The position numbers were made by a program, and so were the translations under genes. The notes below the pieces were generated by a model. The model did not search any database. It had not been told where the DNA came from and worked only from the letters and a program-made list of their open reading frames with translations. A stretch of 64,000 nucleotides of DNA from JAOPZW01 sp963788935 (lineage in GTDB: Bacteria > Actinomycetota > Thermoleophilia > Solirubrobacterales > Solirubrobacteraceae). The DNA is taken from NCBI GenBank assembly GCA_963788935.1, contig CAWBIM010000007.1, positions 6,259-70,258 on the forward strand, given 5' to 3'. Positions 19,195-26,037 of the stretch are shown in pieces; position 1 is the first letter of the stretch, and the number at the start of each line of letters is the position of its first letter.

Positions 19195-20033
19195 GCGGCC
19201 AGCTCCTCGATTGCCCGGCGGACCTCGACGGCCGTCACCCGGCGCCGGTACGCGGCCGAGCCTCGGGCGTCGTCGATCGCCTCGACGCGCTCGGCGTAGG
19301 CCTCCGCCACCTCGCACGCGAGCGCGCGATCGATCGCGCGTCCCTCGACGAGCGGCGCACACGTCGGCGAACTCCTGCGGACGCTCGGCGACGGCGCCGA
19401 TGACGACGCGTAGCGCCCCGGCGTGCCCGACGGCCGCGACGGCGACGCACGGGCGATCCTCGCGACGAGCGCGAACGGAACTTCCGGTAGACCGCCGGCC
19501 CGGAGAGCGGGAGGAACACGAACCTCGACGAGCAGCTCGTCGGGCCCGATGCAGGTCTCGTAGTAGCCGAGGATCAGCTCGTCGATGGCCACGACCCGCT
19601 CGCCGCGCGGGCGAGCGGAGCACGGCCCGGGCCCCGAGCGCCTGGAGGACCGCGGGCGGGATCCGAGGCATAGTCGGCGTCGGCCAGGACACCGCCGACC
19701 GTCGCCTGGTTGCGGACCCGCGGGACTGGCCACGAGGCCGAACGCCCGCGCGAGGACGGGCCAGCCGTCGCGGACCCGCTCGTCGCGCTCGAGCTCGCGG
19801 TGCGTGACGGTCGCGCCGATGCGCAGCTCCCCCTCCACGACGTCCATCGCGCGCAGCTCCTCGACGGCGCCGAGCGACAGCAGCGCCGACGGGCTCAGGA
19901 AGCCCTGGTTCATGAGGATCCCCAGGAACGTCCCGCCGGCGATGACCGTCGCCTCGTCGCCGCGCTCCGCGCGCAACGCCACGGCGTCGGGGAGCGACGA
20001 GGGCGCGAGCCACTCGATCGCCCCTTCGTTCAC
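19191..20033 (-). CDS. Molybdenum hydroxylase, FAD-binding medium subunit, frameshifted
   Basis: CoxM-type flavoprotein subunit. It starts with GTG 20033 (NEGAIEWLAPSSLPDAVAL) and shows the FAD motif ATVIAGGTFLGILMNQ, then LLSLGAVEELRAM and IGATVTHRELERD, with the second FAD motif around ATVGGVLADADYAS split by frame changes. The C-terminus AIDDARGSAAYRRRVTAVEV is the CoxM tail. At least six single-base shifts lie between 19725 and 19370. It overlaps its neighbours at both ends (GTGA), as expected for a coupled operon. Confidence 0.75.
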   Translation of the reverse strand: MNEGAIEWLAPSSLPDAVALRAERGDEATVIAGGTFLGILMNQGFLSPSALLSLGAVEELRAMDVVEGELRIGATVTHRELERDERVRDGWPVLARAFGLVASPAGPQPGDGRRCPGRRRLCLGSRPRSSRRSGPGPCSARPRGERVVAIDELILGYYETCIGPDELLVEVRVPPALRAGGLPEVPFALVARIARASPSRPSGTPGRYASSSAPSPSVRRSSPTCAPLVEGRAIDRALACEVAEAYAERVEAIDDARGSAAYRRRVTAVEVRRAIEELAA

Positions 20034-21769
20034 GCGAGGATCTCCACCACGCCCGTCGTGCCGTTGACGCGCACGCGGTCGCCGGTCTTGATCCGGTCCC
20101 CGGCGTTCGTCGTCCCGACCACGGCCGGGATCCCGAACTCGCGCGCGACCACGGCGGGGTGCGACATCGTGCCGCCGGCCTCGGTCACGAGGCCGTGGAC
20201 CTTCGTGAAGAGCACGACCCAGGCTGGGTTCGTCATCCGGCACACGAGGATGTCGCCCTGCTCGACCTCGTCGAACTGATCCAACGACGTGACGTAGCGG
20301 GCGGTGCCCTCGACGACGCCGGGCGACGCGGCCAGGCCCTTGACCTCGCCCGTGGTCGCCGGCTCACCTGCGTGGAACTTCTCCGGGAATCCCCACAGCG
20401 ACGCGTACGGGAACGCAAGCGCCGCCTCGGTCGCCGTCCCGACCCAGGACGGCGGCCGGCGCTCGGCCGCGTCCTCGTGCTCGTCGCGGCGGTCGGACAC
20501 GCGCTCCTGGACGTCCCCGAGCGCCGACTGGTCGGCCAGCAGCACCCGAAGCTCGTTGTAGTGCAGGAACACGACGTCCTCGGCGTCGGCCAGAACGCCC
20601 GCCTCGGTCAGCTTGCGTCCGCACGCGATGACGGCCAGGCGCAGCCGCGCGTTCGTCCCCTGATCGATGAAGAAGTGGTGGTCGGGCGTCAGCGGGTTCA
20701 TCGCCAGCGACCGGTCGAGCGCCGACTGCAGCTCGGCACGCTGATCGCCCTCGACGCCGTCCATGACCTCGGCCTTCGCCTTCTCGAGATCGTCGCGGAC
20801 GCTCTCGATGTTGGCCTGGTAGTCGTAGTCGGTCGCGAGGTAACCGCGGACGGCCTCGAGGATCGGGGCCGGGTCCTCGACCCATGTCTTGAAGGCGAAC
20901 TCGTGCGACCAGATCGCCTTGTAGCCGAAGGCCTGCTGGTGGGGCCGCAGCCGCTCCTCGACGAACCGTCGGCCGCGCTCGCCGCCCTCCAGCGCCTCGA
21001 GCACACCGCGCGCGGTGTCCGCGCCGTCGAACGCAGCGCGCAGCTCCTCGTCGTCCTTGATCTCCTCCTTCATCTTCCACAGGTCCTCGATCGAGTCCCA
21101 GTTGCGGTCGACGACGGAGCTCTGCAGGCGGCCCAGCAGCTCCGGGTCCGCCTCGCCACGCGCCTGCTCGACCGCGGCGTTGAGCCCCATCGTGGCCGAG
21201 AACTGCGCGAAGTTGAGCATCCAGTGGATCTTCCAGTGGCGATCGTGGACGTCGATCGTGTCCTCGAGCAGGACCGCCAGCTCGGCGAAGGACGCCGCAT
21301 CCCAGTCCTGGCCGTCGAGGTAGGCGAAGTTCCGCTCGATCTCCGGGCGCAGCCGGTTCTGCCACCAGTCGAGGAAGTTGTCGGCGTAGTGGGGCAGGAC
21401 GAACCCGAGGTACGCGCCGATCGCGCCGGCGTACTCACCGTCACGCGGAACCCGCGGTACGTAGCGGGCCTCGTACTCCGTCGCCTCGGCCCGCACCGCC
21501 GGGTCGGCGGGGATCGCGGCGGTGTAGACGTAGCCGTTGATCCGCTTCGCGATCCAGTCCGAGGCGAACGGCGTACCGAACCGCCGGAACATGTGATCGC
21601 ACGTCAGCCACCAGCCGCCGATGTCGAAGAACAGCGGCGAGACCGGATTGGGGCAGTGCAGGTCGTCGTAGATCCAGAAGAGCTCGCGCTCGCCCTCCTG
21701 CCAGTCGATCGGGAACTCCTCGCCGCCGTGATTGGTGCCAAGCACCCCCGGCGTCTCGACCGTCGCCAT
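20030..21769 (-). CDS. PEP-synthase-like swivelling-histidine subunit (first gene of operon)
   Basis: 579 residues, fully open. The C-terminal ~80 residues are the mobile phospho-histidine domain (GGTMSHPAVVAREFGIPAVV, with the His that accepts phosphate, then GDRVRVNGTTGVVEI). The long N-terminal part (EGERELFWIYDDLHCPNPVS, GLNAAVEQARGEADPELL, MNPLTPDHHFFIDQG) is typical of split PEP-utilising enzymes. Neither an ATP-grasp domain nor a PEP barrel is present. It therefore needs the ATP-binding partner encoded at 12979-13906. The pair resembles the alpha and beta subunits of phenylphosphate synthase. The ATG at 21769 follows the strong site GAGAGGAGAG. Confidence 0.8.
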   Translation of the reverse strand: MATVETPGVLGTNHGGEEFPIDWQEGERELFWIYDDLHCPNPVSPLFFDIGGWWLTCDHMFRRFGTPFASDWIAKRINGYVYTAAIPADPAVRAEATEYEARYVPRVPRDGEYAGAIGAYLGFVLPHYADNFLDWWQNRLRPEIERNFAYLDGQDWDAASFAELAVLLEDTIDVHDRHWKIHWMLNFAQFSATMGLNAAVEQARGEADPELLGRLQSSVVDRNWDSIEDLWKMKEEIKDDEELRAAFDGADTARGVLEALEGGERGRRFVEERLRPHQQAFGYKAIWSHEFAFKTWVEDPAPILEAVRGYLATDYDYQANIESVRDDLEKAKAEVMDGVEGDQRAELQSALDRSLAMNPLTPDHHFFIDQGTNARLRLAVIACGRKLTEAGVLADAEDVVFLHYNELRVLLADQSALGDVQERVSDRRDEHEDAAERRPPSWVGTATEAALAFPYASLWGFPEKFHAGEPATTGEVKGLAASPGVVEGTARYVTSLDQFDEVEQGDILVCRMTNPAWVVLFTKVHGLVTEAGGTMSHPAVVAREFGIPAVVGTTNAGDRIKTGDRVRVNGTTGVVEILA

Positions 21770-21820
21770 TCTCTCTCCTCTCGGGCGTGCCGCCGCCCAC
21801 CACGGGCGTCGACGTCGAGG

Positions 21821-21849
21821 GTTATAGATCATCGATAATCGAGCGTCAA
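21821..21849 (-). promoter_or_regulatory. Promoter of the eleven-gene catabolic operon
   Basis: On the minus strand, -35 TTGACG (21849-21844) and -10 TATAAC (21826-21821) are separated by exactly 17 bp. The spacer contains the GntR operator, so repressor binding would block polymerase. The start codon lies about 45 bp beyond the expected transcription start. Confidence 0.65.
21827..21841. promoter_or_regulatory. Candidate GntR operator, copy 1
   Basis: Sequence GATCATCGATAATCG, near-palindromic around ATCGAT, lies in the promoter spacer of the operon and upstream of the gntR gene. An identical 15-mer occurs at 22677-22691. Confidence 0.65.
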
Positions 21850-21895
21850 GCTCGATGTCATGTACCCTGCGCAAGGACGGACCGTCGAACGACCG

Positions 21896-22609
21896 ATGGT
21901 CCTCGACCGGAGAACCCTCGTGGCCCTGACGCGAACCTCGCTGCGCGACCAGATCAAAGAGGCGCTTCTCGCGCGCATCCTCAACGGCGACTACGCACCG
22001 GGCCAGCGCATCGTCGAGCTGCAGGTCGCCAACGAGTTCGGGGTGAGTCAGGCGCCGGTCCGGGAGGCGCTACGCGAGCTCGAGGCGCTACGACTGATCG
22101 TCTCCGAACCGCACCGCGGCGCCCGGGTCCGCGAGATCACGACCCGCGAGCTCGCCGAGGTCTACCCCGTGCGCGCCGCGCTCGAGGAGGAGGCGGCCCG
22201 CGCGGCCGCCGTCGGCCTCGGAGGCGACGTGTCAGGCCTGGAGGCCGAGTACGAAGCCATGCGCGCGGCCGCTGATCGTGACGACGCCCACGGACTCGTC
22301 GCCCACGACGTGCGCTTCCACCGGATCATCGTCGAGGGCGCCGGCAACCAGACGCTGCTCGAGCTGTGGTCCTCGCTCCACGTCGAGGCCCGCACCGTGA
22401 TCACGATGGTCAAGGACCACCCAGGCCTGCACGAGGTCGCCGACCTCCACCTCCCGCTCATCGACGCGTTCCGCCGCCAGGAGCCACGACACTGCGGCCG
22501 GGTCATGCGCAAGCACATCGAGCATTTCGCCAAGTGGGTACCGCGCGACGCCGCGGCCACGGGCGACGCCGGGCCCGATGATCGGCCCGCCCGGCGTCGC
22601 GCCGCCTGA
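21896..22609 (+). CDS. GntR-family transcriptional regulator (FCD/FadR type)
   Basis: 238 residues. The winged helix at ~12-75 reads SLRDQIKEALLARILNGDYA, QRIVELQVANEFGVSQAPV and REALRELEALRLI. The all-helical FCD ligand domain at ~85-215 has metal/ligand residues typical of the class (RFHRIIVEGAGNQTLLELW, DLHLPLIDAFRR). Such proteins usually repress catabolic operons and release DNA on binding a small organic acid. It is divergent from the operon it probably controls. ATG 21896 gives the usual short leader before the HTH; ATG 21860 is an alternative. Confidence 0.85.
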   Translation: MVLDRRTLVALTRTSLRDQIKEALLARILNGDYAPGQRIVELQVANEFGVSQAPVREALRELEALRLIVSEPHRGARVREITTRELAEVYPVRAALEEEAARAAAVGLGGDVSGLEAEYEAMRAAADRDDAHGLVAHDVRFHRIIVEGAGNQTLLELWSSLHVEARTVITMVKDHPGLHEVADLHLPLIDAFRRQEPRHCGRVMRKHIEHFAKWVPRDAAATGDAGPDDRPARRRAA

Positions 22610-22637
22610 CGTACTCCGCGCTCGGCCTCCGAGCAGG

Positions 22638-22666
22638 TTGACAGCGATGAGTCTCGTCCGTACGGT
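22638..22666 (+). promoter_or_regulatory. Promoter of the histidine-phosphatase gene
   Basis: -35 TTGACA (22638-22643), a 17-bp spacer and -10 TACGGT (22661-22666). The second GntR operator begins 10 bp after the -10 box, overlapping the transcription start region. Confidence 0.6.
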
Positions 22667-22676
22667 CTCAGCCGTC

Positions 22677-22691
22677 GATCATCGATAATCG
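22677..22691. promoter_or_regulatory. Candidate GntR operator, copy 2
   Basis: Exact second copy of the 15-mer at 21827-21841, placed between the -10 box and the ATG (22706) of the phosphatase gene. It implies that the phosphatase belongs to the same regulon as the operon. Confidence 0.65.
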
Positions 22692-22705
22692 TTAGCGCGC
22701 ATCCA

Positions 22706-23437
22706 ATGACCTCCACACCGACCGACTCGCAGCCACCCGTCGCCTTCTGGTTCTTCCGCCACGCCGAGATCCCATCCCACCGCGGAGACCTACCGGCGAC
22801 CTCGGCCGGCCTCGTCCACGCCGAGAACGTGGGCGCCGCGCTGGCCGGAACGTGTCCGCCCGACGCGCGTGTCGCGTTCCTCCACGCGCCGACCGTCCGA
22901 ACCGTCCAGACCGCCGAGGCGCTCCGCCGAGGCCTGGATCGCGCGCTGCCGACGGACACCGCGGTGGAGCTCGATGCGGTCCGGGTCGAGCAGGCCATCC
23001 GCAACCCCGACCTCTACGTCGCGGGGCACCGCGTCGAGATGGTGTCGGCGATCGACGCGGTCGCAGCGCAGCTCCCCGATGAGGCGCTCACGAGGCCGGA
23101 GCTCGAGCGCAACGCGTTCTTCTCCCGCTTCCTGACCTCCCCCGACCGTGTCGGCATGTGGGTCGACGACGTCGACCCGCCCGGGGAACGGAGCGTCGAC
23201 GTCGCCCGGAGGTTCATCACCTGGGCGCGAAGCCTGCTCGACACCGCCCGCCCGTACGCGCGGCGGTACGTCTGCGTCACCCACTCCGGGCCGATGCGGG
23301 CCCTGCTGCGCCACCACGTCCTCGGGCACGACCCGGGCGAGCCCGAGTACGTCGAGCCTGTCGAGCTGACCTTCGACGCACAGCAGCGCTGCCACTGGCG
23401 GTTTCGCGACACGGACGCACCCGTCGCCCACCGCTGA
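22706..23437 (+). CDS. Histidine phosphatase superfamily (phosphoglycerate-mutase-like) protein
   Basis: 243 residues. The phospho-accepting His is in the N-terminal WFFRHAEIPSHRG (a variant of RHG). The second catalytic His is in YVCVTHSGPMRALLRH, and the region HAPTVRTVQTAEALRRGL supplies phosphate-binding Arg and Thr. It acts in the cytoplasm as a phosphatase or mutase on a small phosphorylated compound. The shared operator ties it to the dikinase operon, so dephosphorylation of that pathway's phosphorylated intermediate is a reasonable inference. Confidence 0.8.
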   Translation: MTSTPTDSQPPVAFWFFRHAEIPSHRGDLPATSAGLVHAENVGAALAGTCPPDARVAFLHAPTVRTVQTAEALRRGLDRALPTDTAVELDAVRVEQAIRNPDLYVAGHRVEMVSAIDAVAAQLPDEALTRPELERNAFFSRFLTSPDRVGMWVDDVDPPGERSVDVARRFITWARSLLDTARPYARRYVCVTHSGPMRALLRHHVLGHDPGEPEYVEPVELTFDAQQRCHWRFRDTDAPVAHR

Positions 23438-23470
23438 CCGCTACGCCGGTCGGCGCACTCCTTGGCGGGA

Positions 23471-23492
23471 AATTGGAACCAAATTGGAACCA
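23471..23492. repeat. Two tandem copies of an 11-bp repeat
   Basis: AATTGGAACCA occurs twice head to tail (23471-23481 and 23482-23492), AT-rich in a GC-rich setting and 64 bp from the tRNA-Pro attachment repeat. It could be recombinase arm-binding sites or simply a small duplication. Confidence 0.5.
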
Positions 23493-23524
23493 AACGGCCG
23501 TCGTCCCCGTCGACTCACCAACGA

Positions 23525-23551
23525 AAAAAGCCCCGCATTAGCAGGGCTTTT
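23525..23551 (-). terminator. Intrinsic terminator of the tRNA-Gly/tRNA-Pro transcript
   Basis: On the minus strand AAAAGCCC and GGGCTTTT flank a 10-nt loop, and the hairpin runs into a T tract. It lies 5 bp beyond the 3' end of tRNA-Pro, in the correct orientation for the tRNA transcript. Confidence 0.75.
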
Positions 23552-23555
23552 GTCG

Positions 23556-23582
23556 ATCGGGGAGACAGGATTTGAACCTGCG
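23556..23582. repeat. Candidate attachment site within tRNA-Pro (proximal copy)
   Basis: The 27 bp shared with 10219-10245. It covers the acceptor 3' strand and T-arm, so an element integrating here would restore the tRNA gene. Confidence 0.65.
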
Positions 23583-23630
23583 ACCGCCCGGCCCCCAGCC
23601 GGGTGCGCTACCAGACTGCGCCACTCCCCG
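23557..23630 (-). tRNA. tRNA-Pro(GGG)
   Basis: Complete cloverleaf on the minus strand. The acceptor CGGGGAG/CTCCCCG pairs 7 of 7. The D-stem is GCGC/GCGC, the anticodon stem is CCCGG/CCGGG with loop CTGGGGG giving anticodon GGG, and the T-arm is GCAGG-TTCAAAT-CCTGT. Discriminator A; CCA is not encoded. It lies downstream of tRNA-Gly in the same transcript. Its 3' end is duplicated elsewhere in the window. Confidence 0.95.
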
Positions 23631-23646
23631 TGGTGCTCTGAGTCAG

Positions 23647-23717
23647 AGCGGGCGACGGGAATCGAACCCGCCCTAAGAGCTTGGAAGGCTCCTGTGCAAC
23701 CACAACACTTCGCCCGC
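23647..23717 (-). tRNA. tRNA-Gly(TCC)
   Basis: Complete 71-nt cloverleaf on the minus strand. The acceptor GCGGGCG pairs with CGCCCGC, the anticodon loop CTTCCAA gives TCC, and the T-arm is GGCGGG-TTCGATT-CCCGTC. It is the first of two tRNAs, 16 bp upstream of tRNA-Pro. Confidence 0.95.
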
Positions 23718-24046
23718 GAAGCTCTTGCGAAGCGTACCTCAGGGAGACCCGGCCGGTGGGCGGCGGCCGGGACGGTGGCCGAGGCGACCCTTCCTTCGCC
23801 TCGGCCACCCCACCCGGCCGATGACAAGCGGGTCACGGGCCATCGGTATGTGGTGATGCTGCTCGGTACGCGCCGACGGCGAGCGAGAGAGCGGAGGATC
23901 TCGCCGGCAGCCGCTTTGGAACAGAGCAGGAACGGTACGACCGGCCCCGGGGGCGGCATACCGTCAGACGGTCGGAAATCGGCGGTGTCGACCCCTCCAC
24001 GCGGTCGAGAACGGCTGCCGGCGCGCCGAGCGGTGTGCGTTCCGGC
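23718..24046. other. Intergenic region upstream of the tRNA pair
   Basis: No gene is supported. The region must hold the promoter of the tRNA transcript (minus strand). A weak hairpin of GGTGGCCGAGGC with GCCTCGGCCACC (23773-23808) could end the convergent transcripts but has no T-run. Confidence 0.4.
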
Positions 24047-24397
24047 TCAAGCTCCGCCCGTTCCGCCCCGGATCTCCGCCCCGTGGGCCCGCTGACGCAG
24101 CACGGACAGGACCGCGTCGGCGTCGTCGGGCGTGACGACCGGGCGCACGCGAGCGCCGACGTCGAGCACGAGCGCCCACGGCTTGTGCCGCCGGCCGGGG
24201 TCGAGGTGGGCCCAGAACCGCGGGTTCGCCGTCCCCCAGATCCGGCCCTTCCACGACCGCGCGGTCACGGGCACGCGCTCGACCGCGCGGATCGCGTCGT
24301 ACGGGATCCGCTTCGCGCCGGCCGGGAAGAAGTACCAGCGGACGACGAGGGTGTCGGGCTCGCAGGTGATGAACCGGTCCTCGTAGAGGACCGTCAC
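24047..24397 (-). CDS. Small PH-like domain protein coupled to a permease
   Basis: 116 residues starting at GTG 24397, which overlaps the permease stop (GTGA). It is predicted to be mainly beta strand (VLYEDRFITCEPDTLVVRWY, KRIPYDAIRAVERVPV, WALVLDVGARVRPVVTPDDA) with a C-terminal helix (ADAVLSVLRQRA), resembling bacterial PH domains. It is soluble, with no signal peptide. Co-translation with the amino acid permease suggests an accessory role, but the function is unknown. Confidence 0.7.
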   Translation of the reverse strand: MTVLYEDRFITCEPDTLVVRWYFFPAGAKRIPYDAIRAVERVPVTARSWKGRIWGTANPRFWAHLDPGRRHKPWALVLDVGARVRPVVTPDDADAVLSVLRQRAHGAEIRGGTGGA

Positions 24398-25851
24398 GCG
24401 ACCGCCCGCTCCTCCTCGAGGAACTCCTCGCGGACGTGCCGAGGCCCGAACGGCCACTCGCGCTCGATCCGGGCCCAGATCAGGAACGCCGCGACCCCGG
24501 CGACCATGACGACGATCGAGAAGATGATCGGCGTCCGCCCCGCCGAGGCGTAGACGTAGATCCAGCCCGCGAGCGCGAGCAGGCTCGGGACCGGATAGAG
24601 CCACTGGCGGTAGGGCCGGCGCAGCTCGGGCTGGCGGCGGCGCAGGACGGTGAGCACGACGACCTGCGCGATCGCCTGGACGATCACGAAGACGGCGAGC
24701 AGGACGGAGATCACCGTGCTCAGCGTGAAGAAGCTCGCGATCGCGGTGATCACGCCCATGACGAGGAGCGCGACGTGCGGGAAGCGGTGGCGCGGGTGCA
24801 GCCGGGCGAACGGCCGGAAGAAGAGCCCGTCGGCCGCGGCGTTGTAGGGCACGCGCGAGCCGCCGAGCAGCCCGGCGAACACCGAGCCGAACGCGGTGAT
24901 GCAGACGAGGACGGTGATGATGTCGGCCGCGGCCCTCCCCCACGTCCGGTCGAGCACGAGCGACGCGACCGAGTCCGACTTCGCGACCTCCTGCCACGGC
25001 ACGACGCCCAGGACGCCGATCTGCATGAGCAGGTAGACGACCATGATCCCGATCACCGAGATCACGATCGACCGCGGCAGGACCCGGCCCGGCTCGCGGA
25101 CCTCGGCCCCGAGGTAGGCGGCCGTGTTGTAGCCGAGGTAGTCGTAGATGCTGATCAGCAGGCCCGCGCCGAGGCCGGCCCAGAACGGCCCGCCGAAGGC
25201 GAACGCGTCGTCGGGGTACGAGAACGCGAGGTGGGCGTCGAAGTGGCTCAGCGACGCGACGATGACGACGCCGACGGTCAGGAACGCGACCCCCCACAGC
25301 GCCGTCGTGATCGCGCCGATCGAGTCGATCCGCCGGTACAGGGCGAAGATGACGAGCGCGACGATCGCCAGCGAGATCACGTGCGTCTCGAGCGACGTCA
25401 TGCCCGGCGCGATGAAGCCGAGGTACTGCACGATCCCGATCACGCCGGTGGACATGATCAGCGGGATCGTGAACATCGCGGTCCAGACGAAGAGGAACGG
25501 CATGAGCCGCCCGGTCCGGTACTGGAAGCCCTCGCGGAGGTACAGGTAGGTGCCGCCCGCCCCCGGCATCGCGGCGCCGAGCTCGGCCCAGACGAGGCCG
25601 TCGACGAGCGCGAGGATCGCGCCGAAGATCCAGCCGAAGACCGCCTGCGGGCCGCCGAGCGTGGCGACCATCAGCGGGATCGTCACGAACGGCCCGATCC
25701 CGCACATCTGGGTCATGTTGATGGCGACGGCCGAGCGCAGCCCGATGCGCCGCTCGAAGCCCGCGCCCTCGGCCGGACGGGCGCGCGGCGCGCCGTCCGG
25801 GGCGCGGTCGGAGTCCCGGGTGAAGCGCGCCTCGCGGGTGGTCTCGGCCAT
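24394..25851 (-). CDS. APC-family amino acid permease
   Basis: 485 residues with about 12 hydrophobic helices. The first reads INMTQMCGIGPFVTIPLM, equivalent to the unwound G-x-G substrate site of APC transporters, followed by FGWIFGAILALVDGLVWAEL and GAGGTYLYLREGF. It sits in the cytoplasmic membrane and probably imports an amino acid or polyamine. ATG 25851 follows a perfect AGGAGG. Downstream and overlapping is a small PH-like protein gene. Confidence 0.85.
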   Translation of the reverse strand: MAETTREARFTRDSDRAPDGAPRARPAEGAGFERRIGLRSAVAINMTQMCGIGPFVTIPLMVATLGGPQAVFGWIFGAILALVDGLVWAELGAAMPGAGGTYLYLREGFQYRTGRLMPFLFVWTAMFTIPLIMSTGVIGIVQYLGFIAPGMTSLETHVISLAIVALVIFALYRRIDSIGAITTALWGVAFLTVGVVIVASLSHFDAHLAFSYPDDAFAFGGPFWAGLGAGLLISIYDYLGYNTAAYLGAEVREPGRVLPRSIVISVIGIMVVYLLMQIGVLGVVPWQEVAKSDSVASLVLDRTWGRAAADIITVLVCITAFGSVFAGLLGGSRVPYNAAADGLFFRPFARLHPRHRFPHVALLVMGVITAIASFFTLSTVISVLLAVFVIVQAIAQVVVLTVLRRRQPELRRPYRQWLYPVPSLLALAGWIYVYASAGRTPIIFSIVVMVAGVAAFLIWARIEREWPFGPRHVREEFLEEERAVA

Positions 25852-26037
25852 CGTCGTCCTCCTGCCTCGCGGGCCGGCGGATCCGGCCCGACCCCGCGTT
25901 TCTCCCCCGCGCGAGGCGCGCTGACACCCGCCCCGGTCCGTGCGGACCCGGATCTCCGTCCGCGAGACCGTTGAGCCGTCCACTCGTCCGCTCACGCTCA
26001 AGACGGGCTGACCGCAGTCGAGAACCGGCGGGTAGCC

